NCBI GenBank assembly: GCA_963730555.1
Contig: CAVSSS010000020.1
Coordinates: 1 to 64,000, forward strand
DNA: 64,000 bases
Direction of reading: 5' to 3'
Origin: Roseiarcus sp963730555
Lineage (GTDB): Bacteria; Pseudomonadota; Alphaproteobacteria; Rhizobiales; Beijerinckiaceae
This document shows positions 1 through 9,513 of the stretch, piece by piece; within the stretch, counting starts at the first letter, position 1; every line of letters begins with the position of its first letter. A program made the position numbers and the translations under genes. The notes under the pieces were generated by a model. The model saw only the letters and a list, made by a program, of their open reading frames with translations, was not told the DNA's origin and made no database searches.

Positions 1-1
1 C

Positions 2-94
2 AATTCGCTGTTCGTCAGGCCGCAGGTCCTCAAGTACTATTTCGGTTTGTACTTCTACTGCCACCCGGTCTGCTGGCAAGACGCGCTGCGTTGA
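2..94 (+). CDS. C-terminal end of an unidentified protein (cut by window edge)
   Basis: An open frame runs in from the left edge and stops at the TGA at 92-94, leaving the last 30 residues. The tail is rich in aromatic residues and Cys (it contains YYFGLYFYCHPVCW). I do not recognise a family. It converges with the transporter gene on the other strand, whose stop lies 34 bases further on. It could also be a chance frame, because only 93 bases are visible. Confidence 0.3.
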   Translation, partial: NSLFVRPQVLKYYFGLYFYCHPVCWQDALR

Positions 95-127
95 GCGCCC
101 GCCCCGTCATGACCGCGTCGCCGTCAA

Positions 128-2205
128 TCAAAGTCCCGTCTCAGCAGCGCCCGCAAAGACGAAGATGGCAGCTAAGGTCCGCGACAGTGCGCCGTCACCG
201 CGCCGCCTGATCGACGGGCAGGGCGAGATCCGCGTCGGGGCGCCAGTAGCCAGATCTCGTTCGCCTCCCGGTCGCTGCACCTTCTTGGCCTCGTCTAGAC
301 ACTTGCTCACGGCGTCGTGGAGTGAGCTCGCAAATGCGGTGGCGCCCGCCATTTCTTGCGCTGCCGGATCCCCGAGCAATGCCTCGTCGGGATCCCAAAA
401 TCCGACCAAAACCGGACACAGAGGGAATCTTTGTCGAATCCGACGCAGCAAGTAGCGCATATGCGGCGGATTACCCTGGAGCTCGGCGTAGGTAATGAAG
501 ATCAACGCGACGCCGGTCGTATCGAGTGTTTTGATTCCGAACCTTGAGACTTCGCCATGGAGCGCGGACTGCGCGCCGAGCCCATGCTTGCGCAGCAGTT
601 GTGCCAGCATCGACGCCACAACCCCGTCGAGGGGGTCGCGACCGGCGACGCACAACACGCCCCGTTCGGTGCGCCATACATCGGGGAGATTCGCACTTTC
701 ATGGACCTGTCCCTGAGGCGCTGGTTGCGTTGTCGTCTCGCGCTCCGGTCGCGTGACGCCCGCAACCTCTACGACCGCGGCCTTGGCTTGCTTTTCGGTC
801 AGCGTCGGGTCGACGTCCTCATGCGGTTCAAGGTCCTGGATCAACCCCAACATCACGTCTTGGATCTTCTCAAGCTGCGCGGGTTGGAGGACTCCGCGTG
901 ACAAGTCGTTCGCAACCAGCCTCAGCGCTTTCAATGCGATGTCATCATAATAAGAGGAAAGGGCGCGCCCTTTCAGCAGCTGATCCGCTTGCTCCAGGAC
1001 TTCGTCAGGATCGCCAGCAAGCAATCTCTGATAAAGCGTTTCGACCGGCGTCAAGGCAGGGCGATCCCCCAAGAGCACATCAAAGAACTCGAGGCGCCGG
1101 ACGTGGCGACCCAGGACAACCAGGCAAAGCGTCAGAGGCGTCGACAGGATCAGGCCGATCGGTCCCCAGATCCAGCTCCAGAAAATGGCGGCGATAACAA
1201 CCGCCGTCGGAGACAGGCCGGCGCTGCTGCCATAGAGCACCGGCTCCAGGATTTGGCCGGTTACGCCCTCGGCGACGATGAAAAGCCCGGCTGTCCAGAG
1301 CGCCATGGACCAGCCGGGATCGACGGCGGCGGCCACCGCCACTGGAAGTATGGCGGCGGTTATCGCACCCACATAAGGAACGAATCGCAGTAGCGCCGCG
1401 AGAAGTCCCCAAAGGGTCGGGCTCGGCAAGCCGATAAGAAATAGACCAAAACCAATTAATAACCCGAAGCTTGCGTTGATTGCGGCCTGAGTGAGGAAAT
1501 ACCGGGTGAGGCGTTGTGTGGCGTCGTCCATCGCGAGGGTGGTCCGATGAAGATCGTTGGAGCCAAACAGCCGGATAAGCCGATCCCGAAGATCCTCCTG
1601 CCGCACGAGAATGAAAATTGTCGCGATGAGAACGATCGCCAGCGTGGATAGGGGCGAGAGGATCGGCTCCAAATCAGTTTCGCTGTTTCGAGATATCCGC
1701 TCGACGACGACTGGACGATGACCGGAATTGGCGACTGGTCGGGCTCCGCATCGCCTGGAGCGCCCGGCGCGCGTGGCGGGGCCTTGTAGACAGGTCCCAA
1801 ACGACCCGTGACCTGCGTGGCGAAGCCGTTCATCGTGTTGTGCAGCGTCTCGAACTTGTTGATCACCGTCGTCTGATATTGCGGCGCATCGGCGACGAGC
1901 GATTTGAGCTGGGCGCCAATAAGCCCGGCGACCGACAATATGACCGCGAGCGCCAGCGCGACGGAGACGGCGACAGCGGCGACCTTTGGCAATCGAGCCC
2001 GCTGTAGCAGCTTGACGATCGGTGCGAGAAAGAACGTCAAGAAAACCGCAAGCGTGATGGGTATGAGCACTTCGCGCGCGAGATAGAGGGCCGACACGAC
2101 CACAACGCCGGTCGCAAGCCCAAACAAGGCTTCCGGCTTCGGGGTCTCAGCCGCAGGCACTTCCGCCCGTGGCGTACGCGTTAGTTCGAGGGCATTCTCG
2201 GCCAT
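128..2205 (-). pseudogene. AI-2E family (PerM/YdiK-like) membrane transporter, frameshifted
   Basis: Two overlapping frames together make one AI-2E-type transporter. The upstream frame (start 2205, ATG, MAENALEL) holds the first hydrophobic pair and the extracytoplasmic stretch with YKAPPRAPG. The downstream frame, read from about 1680 to the stop at 128, holds EDLRDRLIRLFG, the later membrane helices (LRFVPYVGAI, SPLTLCLVV in variant form) and a long soluble C-terminal domain typical of rhizobial members of about 600 residues. The break falls near 1675, where a single-base change would join the frames. Family members are polytopic inner-membrane proteins of uncertain substrate. The downstream frame could start at an internal TTG at 1672, but that would lack the first helices, so I read this as one disrupted gene. 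Sequencing error is an alternative. Confidence 0.8.
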
Positions 2206-2275
2206 CGATCGCCACCCATGCCTAACGACGGCGTTCGCGACGCGACCGTTTACGCAAGGTTCAAAACCCAAAGCA

Positions 2276-2898
2276 AGCGCGTTGGTTCCCAGTCAATTCG
2301 ACGATACGACATCGTTGGCTGTTCCCCCAGCCGACGTGTATGCTGGAGCTTCTGACGCCGACAGTGAACGCGATGAAAGAGGGCGGCCCAAAAGCCGCCT
2401 CTTGCAAGTCCGACATTCCCTGGCAGACAACGCCCAGGTCTCGCCGCGAGACGGGAATTTCGATCTTGAACAACCCGCCGATCAGCGCCGACGATCTCTT
2501 CTTTAAGATGGAGGCTCATGGCCTAACCGAAACGGTCGACCTATTCAAGCCTTACGCACCTTCTAAAGGGGTCCTTGATCGGTGAGCCGGATCGGCGCTC
2601 ATCCACTGATTTTCACAGCCGCACGATTGCTCCGATTAACCCTAGAAGCTTGCACGAGGCGAGGGCGAACGATCGGAGAGCCAGGTAACAACGCGACCAG
2701 CGGACGCGCGCCAACCCTTCCCTTAGTGTTAGTCGTTTCCGCCACGCTCCCGTAGCGTTTCGAGCCGGGCGCGCCACCTCCTCGATCTCTGACGGAGAGG
2801 AGGTGAGGTTCATCGTCTCAAACGGCGCTCGAGACCTTATCCCAATGCGCGGCAAACACGTTGTCGACAAATTGTCGCGCGGAGTCTCGAGGCCGGGG
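2276..2898. other. Region with no convincing gene
   Basis: Between the transporter and the small gene at 2899 several short frames exist on both strands (70 to 120 residues). None shows a recognisable domain, a good ribosome site with a matching start, or consistent codon use. The longest, on the minus strand from 2975, is Arg-rich and reads as a shadow frame. I see no repeat or RNA gene here. Confidence 0.4.
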
Positions 2899-3033
2899 TC
2901 AGGGCCGTCGAGGAGCGATGTTGGGAAATTCCTCTTCGGCCAGCTCGCGCGCCTGATCGGCATCCTCGGCCTCAATTTCTAAATCGTGCGTCTGGAACAT
3001 CTGGCGCTCGATGGTGATGACGAAGGTTTTCAT
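2899..3033 (-). CDS. Small acidic protein, 44 aa, hypothetical
   Basis: A 44-residue frame starts at ATG 3033 and stops with TGA at 2899. The start is preceded by AGAGAGG about eight bases upstream, a good ribosome site. The protein begins MKTFVITIERQ, then has an acidic stretch rich in Glu, Asp and Ala (EIEAEDADQARELAEEEF). That beta-strand then acidic-helix pattern resembles the small DpnD/PcfM-like domain, but the match is by eye only. It lies alone between the transporter and the IS66 element, and its function is unknown. Confidence 0.45.
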   Translation of the reverse strand: MKTFVITIERQMFQTHDLEIEAEDADQARELAEEEFPNIAPRRP

Positions 3034-3063
3034 CTCCGGATCCTCTCTTCGTTTGCCGGGCGA

Positions 3064-3201
3064 CTACCGCAGTCCGCCTGGCGGCCAGCCGAGGTCTTTC
3101 TCGCGCGCCTTAATTTTCGCTTCCCGTCGCTCGGACAGATGGTCGCTGCAGCGGTATTGAGAGCCGTCGCCTGTTTGGTGACGATCGATGAAGACGATCA
3201 C
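3064..3201 (-). CDS. Possible small ORF upstream of the 44-aa gene
   Basis: A minus-strand frame with a GTG at 3201 stops at TAG 3064, 30 bases before the 44-aa gene. It encodes about 45 residues ending in a basic, then Gly/Pro-rich tail (REKDLGWPPGGLR). The frame stays open upstream to about 3300 without a clear start, so it may be the 3' part of a gene cut by the IS66 element. I recognise no family. Confidence 0.2.
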   Translation of the reverse strand: MIVFIDRHQTGDGSQYRCSDHLSERREAKIKAREKDLGWPPGGLR

Positions 3202-3288
3202 CGGCGAATTGTCCGTATCCCTTCGGCGAGGGCCGCCTAGCGAAAGCGGGGCGAGCGGCGATAGTGCGACGATGTGGACGCGTCGATC

Positions 3289-3313
3289 GTGTCCACTAAT
3301 CGATAATGGACAC
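3289..3313 (+). repeat. Hairpin 5' of IS66 tnpA
   Basis: A perfect 7-bp inverted repeat, GTGTCCA at 3289-3295 and TGGACAC at 3307-3313, lies nine bases before the tnpA start. It could form a hairpin in the 5' leader or act as an operator. The role is inferred; only the symmetry is seen. Confidence 0.4.
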
Positions 3314-3321
3314 TATCGCAG

Positions 3322-3699
3322 ATGTCTGACACCGGGGTGCAAGGCGCGAATGGCGGCGAGCGCCGGCGACGGACGTGGTCGGCTGATCAGAAGCAACGGA
3401 TCATCGCGGAGAGCTTTGCGCCCGGCGCATCCGTTGCGGAGGTGGCGCGCGGTTATGGCCTGAACGCCAATATTCTGTTCACCTGGCGACGGCGAGAACG
3501 GGCCGTCAATGACGTCGGCAAGACAGTGAACATTGTGCCGGTGAGGGTCGTGGAGGCTACGCCGACTGCGACCGCCACGGCTCCGGCCTCGATAGGTCGG
3601 ATGGAGATCATGCTTGTCGGGGGCGAGCGGATCCTTGTCGGGGCGGACGTCGACGCGACGGCGCTGGCCCGGATCGTCAAGGCGCTCGGGCGGCGATGA
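3322..3699 (+). CDS. tnpA: IS66 family accessory protein TnpA (helix-turn-helix)
   Basis: This 125-residue protein is the first gene of the IS66 element. It has an N-terminal helix-turn-helix of the transposase_8/IS3 OrfA type (WSADQKQRIIAESFAPG, VAEVARGYGLNANILFTWRRR at about 19-57), followed by a low-complexity Ala/Thr linker and a short C-terminal strand region (MEIMLVGGERILVG) usual in IS66 Orf1. It overlaps tnpB by four bases (ATGA), so the two are translationally coupled. In IS66 elements TnpA and TnpB are needed with TnpC for transposition; their exact roles are not settled. Confidence 0.9.
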   Translation: MSDTGVQGANGGERRRRTWSADQKQRIIAESFAPGASVAEVARGYGLNANILFTWRRRERAVNDVGKTVNIVPVRVVEATPTATATAPASIGRMEIMLVGGERILVGADVDATALARIVKALGRR

Positions 3700-4043
3700 T
3701 TCCGATCCCGAGTGGGGCGCGCGTGTGGCTAGTGACCGGCCACACCGATATGCGCAAAGGATTTGACGGTCTGGCGCTGATCGTCCAAGAAACATTGAGG
3801 CGCGATCCGCATTCCGGCCATCTCTTCGTTTTTCGCGGCCGCCGCGAGTCTCTGATCAAGTGTCTTTGGAGCGACGGCCAGGGCTTATGCCTGTTCTCAA
3901 AGCGATTGGAGCGCGGGCGATTCCTATGGCCATCGTTGGCTGACGGAACGGTGACGATCTCGACGGCCCAGCTTTCCTATCTGCTGTCGGGCATCGATTG
4001 GCGCATGCCGCAAGAGACATGGCGTCCGACGGCGGTCGGATAG
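3696..4043 (+). CDS. tnpB: IS66 family accessory protein TnpB
   Basis: This 115-residue protein is IS66 Orf2. The family hallmark is seen near the start: VWLVTGHTDMRKGFDGLA, then HLFVFRGRRESLIKCLW and LFSKRLERGRFLWP. Its length is normal for the family. The start ATG overlaps the end of tnpA, and the gene ends 70 bases before tnpC. It looks intact. Confidence 0.93.
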   Translation: MIPIPSGARVWLVTGHTDMRKGFDGLALIVQETLRRDPHSGHLFVFRGRRESLIKCLWSDGQGLCLFSKRLERGRFLWPSLADGTVTISTAQLSYLLSGIDWRMPQETWRPTAVG

Positions 4044-4113
4044 GAGAAAAATCGGCTGAAGAAACGCAAAAAGGGGCGCCTCAAACGGCCGATTTTGTGA
4101 TTCCATGTGATTC

Positions 4114-5747
4114 GTGGACGCCGATCTTTCCTCGCTTCCGGACGACATCGACGCGTTAAAAGCGGCGCTGATTGCGGCGCGGACCGAAGCTGCGGTGGAG
4201 AAGGCGTGCGCCGTCGCGGCCGTCGCTGAACTGGCGCAGGGTCGCGCGCTGATCGCGCATCTCAATCTTGAGATCGAAAAGCTGCGGCGCACGATTTACG
4301 GACCTCGCTCCGAGCGCACGGCGCGGCTACTCGACCAATTGGAGCTTCAGCTCGAGGAGGCAGAGGCCAACGCGGCGGAAGATGAACTCGCCGCCGAACA
4401 TACGAAGCCCTCCACCACGCTCAGATCCTTCGCGCGCAAGCGGCCGGCGCGAAAACCGTTCCCGGATCATCTGCCGCGTGCGCGCGTGGTGATCCCAGCG
4501 CCGCAGAGCTGCCTTGCTGCGGCTCGGCCAAGCTGTCGAAGCTCGGCGAGGACATCACGGAGACGCTCGAGGTTGTCCCGCGTCAATGGAAGGTGATCCA
4601 GACCGTGCGCGAGCGCTTCTCATGCCGCGAATGCGAGACCATCACCCAGCCGCCGGCGCCCTTCCATGTGACGCCGCGAGGGTTCGCTGGCCCCAATCTG
4701 CTGGCGATGATCCTGTTCGAGAAGTTTGGTCAACATCAGCCGCTCAATCGCCAGAGCGAGCGCTACGCCCGAGAAGGCGTGGATCTTAGCCTATCGACGC
4801 TCGCTGACCAGGTCGGCGCCTGCGCCGCCGCCTTGCGGCCCCTGCACAGGTTGATCGAACGCCACGTTCTGTCGGCTGAGCGCCTACACGGCGATGACAC
4901 CACCATTCCGATCCTGGCGAAAGGCAAGACCGAAACTGGCCGCGTCTGGACTTACGTCCGCGACGACAGGCCGTTCGGCGGCAAGGACCCGCCGGCGGCG
5001 TTGTTCTACGCCTCGCGCGATCGCCGCGGCGAGCATCCTGAGTGTCATCTGACGAACTGGAGCGGCGTCCTCCAGGCCGACGCTTTCAGCGGCTACGCCA
5101 GACTTTATCCGCCCGATCGGAAACCGGGCCCGATCGTCGAAGCGCTATGTTGGAGCCACGCCAGACGCAAGTTCTTCGAACTCGCCGACATCGCCGCCAA
5201 CGCGAGGCGGGGTAAGAACGCCGCGCCGATCTCGCCGATCGCGCTGGAGGCGGTCAAACGCATCGACGCCATCTTCGAGATCGAGCGCGAGATCAACGGC
5301 GTCACGGCCGAGGCGCGGCTCGCTGCGCGCCGCTCAAGGAGCGCGGCGCTCGTCGCCGCGCTCGAAGAGTGGACGCGCTCTGAACGCGCCAAGCTCTCCC
5401 GGCACAATGCCGTCGCCAAGGCCATCGATTACATGCTCACGCGCTGGCCGCCCTTCGTGCGGTTCCTCGAAGACGGACGCATCTGCTTGACGAACAATGC
5501 GGCGGAACGAGCGCTGCGCGGCCTGGCCTTGGGCCGAAAATCATGGCTCTTCGCCGGCTCAGAGCGCGGGGCTGAGCGCGCCGCGATCATGTACACGCTG
5601 ATTCAGACCGCAAGGCTCAACGACATCGATCCGCAGGCTTGGCTCGCCGACACTCTTTCCAAGATCGCCGACACGCCGCAGACCCGGCTCGGCAAACTCC
5701 TACCTTGGAACTGGATGTCCGACCGCCGCTCGCGCGCCGCCGCGTAA
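4114..5747 (+). pseudogene. tnpC: IS66 transposase TnpC, frameshifted
   Basis: The IS66 DDE transposase is split between two frames. The first (GTG start at 4114) gives the coiled N-terminus with LNLEIEKLRRTIYGPRSER and the Arg/Pro-rich linker. The second continues from about 4510 with a CCGS.KLSKLGEDITE zinc-ribbon half, the CRECE half, then GRVWTYVRDD, FSGYARLY, CWSHARRKFFELAD and the C-terminal NNAAERALRG and SWLFAGSERG motifs to the stop at 5747. A single missing or extra base near 4510 accounts for the break. Without it the protein would be about 543 residues, normal for the family. As given, the element would not encode its own transposase. Confidence 0.88.
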
Positions 5748-5786
5748 CCGCGGCCCTCCCCGGAGGGTTACGGCTACCGACGCCGC

Positions 5787-8700
5787 TTACGCCACATGAA
5801 CCACGCCACCATTCATCGACAAGCCTATGAAGTTCACCGAGTGCAATTGCACGACCGCGTCACCCAAGCTAACCCCCGCTTCTGTGGCATGTGCCGCAAC
5901 AAGGTATTCGTTCCCTCCGAAGGTGAAGTAAGCGACACCCGCGGCGCCCAAAGCGGCGACGGCGTCGTTTTCCGCGATCGTCAGATTCGGTGCCCCCGCA
6001 ATAGCAAACTGCTGATTTTGGACGGTTCCGCTGGTGCCTACGATCCCGCTAAGATCAATCTTGAGCCCCGGGACCGCCCCTACCACGGTCGTCTCGCCAA
6101 CGCCGTTGCTCGGGTTATCTCCAACGTAGGTTGCACCGTCCCACTTCCCGCCTTCGAATATTTTGAGTGTCGCGGTCGCGCCGGCCCCAAAGGTCACCGT
6201 GTCCCCAAGAGCCGCACCTGCTAGCTCCGGTCCGCTCGGTGTGAGAGCTGCTGCGTACGCGCTACTGCCAACATATGCCAAGTCCGAGGCGCCCGTTCCT
6301 AAGATGCCACTGGCGCCAGAACCACCAAGCCAGATTGTGTCACTGTCCCCATTGCCGCCAAGAGTGACGCCACCATTAGCGCCATTATAGAGGACCTCGC
6401 GGTTTCCAGAGCCGCCGTCGATCATGAGGCCATTGTAGCTGACCTCAAGCCCCGAACCGTCGAGGGTGGTGTTGCCCGCGTAGACCGTCACGCCGCCGGT
6501 CGTCGCCGAAGCGTCGATTTTGGCCAGCGCGGAGGTGATAGGGGTAGTCGAAGTGGTAGCGGTGTCAGTATTAATCCCGCCAGAGTTACCAACATAGGTG
6601 TAGTTGTTGCCAGTTACCGTCACCGTCGTTAGCTGGCCGTCCGTTTCGGCCAGCGTTCCAATTCCGTTATAGCCACCGAAGGGTGCGCTGCCGGCGGCGC
6701 CAGTTGAATCGATGCTAATCGTGGCGTCACCGGTCGAGGTAAAGGCAGTGAGCATAAGATTCTTCAGCGCCGTAGCTGAGTCGGTGTTATGGAACGTCAC
6801 CGCCACACTGTCGCTCGTGGTGCTTAAGTGCGTAACCGTCAAGCCAGCATCGGTGAAACCCGTGCCCGTGACTGTAGCGGTTGCAACTGGGGCGAGGTTC
6901 AGAACGGTCTCAGCGGCAGCATCGGCCCCGTGCAACTGCACGCCCGTGACCGGATCATTGGTAAGCAGCTTCGCCTCGAAGGGCGCCCCGCCATAATTTG
7001 TGATATCGACGATTTGCCAGTTGGTGAAAATGGGGTCATTGCTGGCGTTGACCAATTGAGCAGACAAGGTATTGCCCGTCCCGCCGCCACCGTCGATTGC
7101 GGTCGCGGACGCCGAGATACCCGTGCCGTCATACAGCAGTTCGTTGCCGCCACCGCCGCCGCCGGTGAACGAGGTGAGGGCACTCGAGGCCTCAATATGC
7201 AACGCGCCGTTGGTGAGCCCGGAGGCGCGGACGGTCGAGAATGTCGGGTTAGTGCTAGAAGGCGTCAAATCCACCAACGCCGCAACGCCCAAAACCGTCA
7301 ACGTTGCGGTACTGGTGAAATCACCATTATCGAGCCCCGTCACGAGGTTGGCAGTCGCATTGATGGTCAGCGAGCCTACCATATGTTGGCCGGCGCTTGC
7401 CGTCACAAAATCGGGATCCGCGGTGCTTCCGTTTGCCGCGCCCGTAGATAGGATAGTTTCCTTCGTCGGAGCGGAACCCGAAGTGTCATTATCAATGGTC
7501 ACGCCTTTAACGCCGCCGTCGAATTGGAACGAAACCGGACTCGTCGGCACGGCATAGGTCGAATTTACGGTGGTGCCCGTCGCGGTGGCCGCACCACTTA
7601 CCTCTACGTTGGCGCCAGTCCATAGGTTGAGGAAGGTAACATTGTTCGTGCTGTTCAGCGACTCTACGTTAGTGGCGCCAGAATCAATCCTAAAGTTGAA
7701 AGCAACGCCACTCGCGATTTCAGTGACGACGAATTTGGACGGGCCTGCTAAACTCACGCCAGCAAGTTCATTTGAAAACTGCGACGACTGCGCGAAATTC
7801 TGAAGCACCTGCCAGACTGGCAGGCCCGCATTAACGAGAGCTTCGGGCCCCGGGGAAACGCCAAGGATGCCTTCGCACAGAGCGGTGACCGCAGCGGCAG
7901 TGGCGATCGTGGCGCCGGTCACGCCGTATAACGCTTGGAATTGAGGCGTGCCGGCGAGCGCCTGGCTCATGCCGCCGTTTTCCAGCGAGGGGTCTGCAAT
8001 AACGCGGGCGACCCAAGCGTCATACTGCGTCCCGTTCGGAACCACGCCCCACGCGGCCTGAAATTCTCGGAGAACGAAATCCGAAACGCTCTTGCGGTAG
8101 GCCAGAGAGGGATTCTCCAAATCAGGCTGAACCTGAGCAGGATCAGCCTGAACCTGCAGCGGGGTCTGGGCGCGGTCGCTCAACTGCGTGACGTCCACGG
8201 TCTCATCCGCCGTCGGAATCGGCGGAGCCGCGGAAGGTGGGCCGGGACTTGCTGTCGAGCCGCTGTTCGGCATAATTTCGATCTGTGATGCGGCAGCCAA
8301 AAGCGGTCCAGACGCGGCCGGCAGTGTCTGGCTTGCTGCGGGCGTGAATGTTTCGAAGCTGCTGAAAGCCTGGCCAGCTGCGGAATGGTCATTGCGGTTA
8401 TTGAGCGAGCCATACCCCGCCGACATTGTGGACGGTTCTCCCTTGATATCCGCAACGACGGTCGCGCGCGCGGCGGGGCTGTCGTGGTTATCTCGCCCCG
8501 CGTCAAATGGACTGTCGACGCCCAACGATGTCGAAACCGAAAGATCTTGCGGCGAGACGTCGATTTTCGTCGGAAGCGCGGGAAAGATATTCCAAAGGTT
8601 GCAATCGTGCGACTGCGCCCAGGCGATGCCCGTTACAATTGCCGCGAGGAGGGTAGTCGTCGCCCGTTCGTCGTGAATGACCGCTTGAGACTTCGAGTCG

Positions 8701-9167
8701 GAATGTTCGAGCGCTTCGACGCCGAGATGAGCAGGCGCTGCAACGGCGGTCGTTTGCGAGAGCTTGAAGAAGTAGGTTGCTACGAGAACTATAAGCAGCG
8801 CGGCTGGATGAATGAAGACCTTCCCCGCGCTGGCGGACTTAGGGATGACAAGAGGAGGGCTTGCAATCTGGGCTTCAATCAACGCCCTAAAGTCGCGTCC
8901 GCGCGCGCAGCTGTCCAAAGCGGGGCCGGCCACGACATAGGTCCCGTCTGATCGAGCAAAATGGACAATGATCTCGCCCGTATTCGCGTTGCAGAATACA
9001 AACCACGGATCGCCCTCGTCCGAGCGGCCGCGATCCGTTTCAATTGGAATGTTGGCTCGGACTAGCGTCGCCTCGACGCGATAGAATTCCGCCAACTCCT
9101 GTTGGGTCCAGCCATGGGAGGAGGAAGCGGGTTTGAAATTGAAAACGGCGGCAGCGTTCAAGCTCAT
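5787..9167 (-). CDS. Large repeat-rich surface/secreted protein with DUF4214-like segment, probable type I secretion substrate
   Basis: This 1126-residue protein has an N-terminal soluble domain (1-110, with HGWTQQELAEFYRVEA and EGDPWFVFCN). A strong hydrophobic segment follows at about 118-136 and a weaker one at 171-184, then a Ser/Pro/Ala linker. A DUF4214-like helical stretch lies around 360-415 (FVLREFQAAWG, WVARVIADPSLENGG). About 650 residues of Gly/Ala/Thr/Asn-rich beta-repeat sequence then run to the end, with degenerate GG-x-G-x-D-like turns near 900-960. Type I secreted surface proteins share this layout. The exporter genes lie 1.2 kb away on the other strand, and an XRE regulator lies 46 bases upstream. 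The N-terminal membrane segment is odd for a type I substrate. The stop codon TAA coincides with the right end of the IS66 element, so the last few residues may have been altered by the insertion. Confidence 0.7.
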   Translation of the reverse strand: MSLNAAAVFNFKPASSSHGWTQQELAEFYRVEATLVRANIPIETDRGRSDEGDPWFVFCNANTGEIIVHFARSDGTYVVAGPALDSCARGRDFRALIEAQIASPPLVIPKSASAGKVFIHPAALLIVLVATYFFKLSQTTAVAAPAHLGVEALEHSDSKSQAVIHDERATTTLLAAIVTGIAWAQSHDCNLWNIFPALPTKIDVSPQDLSVSTSLGVDSPFDAGRDNHDSPAARATVVADIKGEPSTMSAGYGSLNNRNDHSAAGQAFSSFETFTPAASQTLPAASGPLLAAASQIEIMPNSGSTASPGPPSAAPPIPTADETVDVTQLSDRAQTPLQVQADPAQVQPDLENPSLAYRKSVSDFVLREFQAAWGVVPNGTQYDAWVARVIADPSLENGGMSQALAGTPQFQALYGVTGATIATAAAVTALCEGILGVSPGPEALVNAGLPVWQVLQNFAQSSQFSNELAGVSLAGPSKFVVTEIASGVAFNFRIDSGATNVESLNSTNNVTFLNLWTGANVEVSGAATATGTTVNSTYAVPTSPVSFQFDGGVKGVTIDNDTSGSAPTKETILSTGAANGSTADPDFVTASAGQHMVGSLTINATANLVTGLDNGDFTSTATLTVLGVAALVDLTPSSTNPTFSTVRASGLTNGALHIEASSALTSFTGGGGGGNELLYDGTGISASATAIDGGGGTGNTLSAQLVNASNDPIFTNWQIVDITNYGGAPFEAKLLTNDPVTGVQLHGADAAAETVLNLAPVATATVTGTGFTDAGLTVTHLSTTSDSVAVTFHNTDSATALKNLMLTAFTSTGDATISIDSTGAAGSAPFGGYNGIGTLAETDGQLTTVTVTGNNYTYVGNSGGINTDTATTSTTPITSALAKIDASATTGGVTVYAGNTTLDGSGLEVSYNGLMIDGGSGNREVLYNGANGGVTLGGNGDSDTIWLGGSGASGILGTGASDLAYVGSSAYAAALTPSGPELAGAALGDTVTFGAGATATLKIFEGGKWDGATYVGDNPSNGVGETTVVGAVPGLKIDLSGIVGTSGTVQNQQFAIAGAPNLTIAENDAVAALGAAGVAYFTFGGNEYLVAAHATEAGVSLGDAVVQLHSVNFIGLSMNGGVVHVA

Positions 9168-9213
9168 CCGACAGTTTGCCCGCGGCTAATTGTTTGATAA
9201 TAACATATCGCGG

Positions 9214-9513
9214 CTAATCGTTTGGGAATAATATATTATGCGTCGTGGGATCATAGAATGGCAACAGGGCAAGAACGAACTCGCGCGCGTCCATGCCGAG
9301 CGCTTGGGCCCAGACGCGGTACTTATCGGGGGGAATCCGGCCTCGCCCGGTCTCGAGCTGGGAAATGAAGGTGTAGTATTCAACATCCACCAGTTCCGCG
9401 AGTTGCCTCTGCGATAGGCCACGCGCCTCTCGGCGGTCCTTTAACCACCGCCCGGCCTCTTTGCGAAGTTCGGCGGTCTCAGACAGGGCGAGCTTCTGAG
9501 GATTTGTGTACAT
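9214..9513 (-). CDS. XRE-family helix-turn-helix regulator
   Basis: The protein has 99 residues from the ATG at 9513, with GAGG seven bases upstream; a TTG at 9531 is the alternative. A Cro/C1-type helix-turn-helix is clear at about 20-65: LKDRREARGLSQRQLAELV, then YYTFISQLETGRGRIPPDKY. The C-terminus (WAQALGMDAREFVLALLPFYDP) is usual in short alphaproteobacterial XRE proteins that sit beside large repeat proteins. It is 46 bases upstream of the 1126-aa gene on the same strand, so the two are probably co-transcribed. Control of that gene, of the divergent exporter, or of itself is inferred from position. Confidence 0.85.
   Translation of the reverse strand: MYTNPQKLALSETAELRKEAGRWLKDRREARGLSQRQLAELVDVEYYTFISQLETGRGRIPPDKYRVWAQALGMDAREFVLALLPFYDPTTHNILFPND

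Larger units (their letters stand above)
3289..5791 (+). mobile_element. IS66-family insertion sequence (left end unresolved)
   Basis: The three IS66 genes lie in order on the plus strand (tnpA, tnpB, tnpC). The right end is at about 5791, where the minus strand reads GTAAGCGGCG, a typical IS66-type start. I could not find the matching inverted repeat or an 8-bp target duplication on the left, so that end is probably truncated or diverged. The start given is only the first base of a hairpin just before tnpA. The right end abuts the stop codon of the 1126-aa gene. Confidence 0.8.

Noticed and set aside
2613..2975. 120-residue minus-strand frame
   Set aside because: No domain, overlaps the better supported 44-aa gene, Arg/Ser-rich.
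6300..6480. RTX calcium-binding nonapeptides in the 1126-aa protein
   Set aside because: Only degenerate GG-x-G-x-D-like turns are present, not regular nonapeptide arrays.
6163..7803. Several plus-strand frames within the 1126-aa gene
   Set aside because: Repeat-rich sequence leaves all frames open; Val/Pro-rich shadows.
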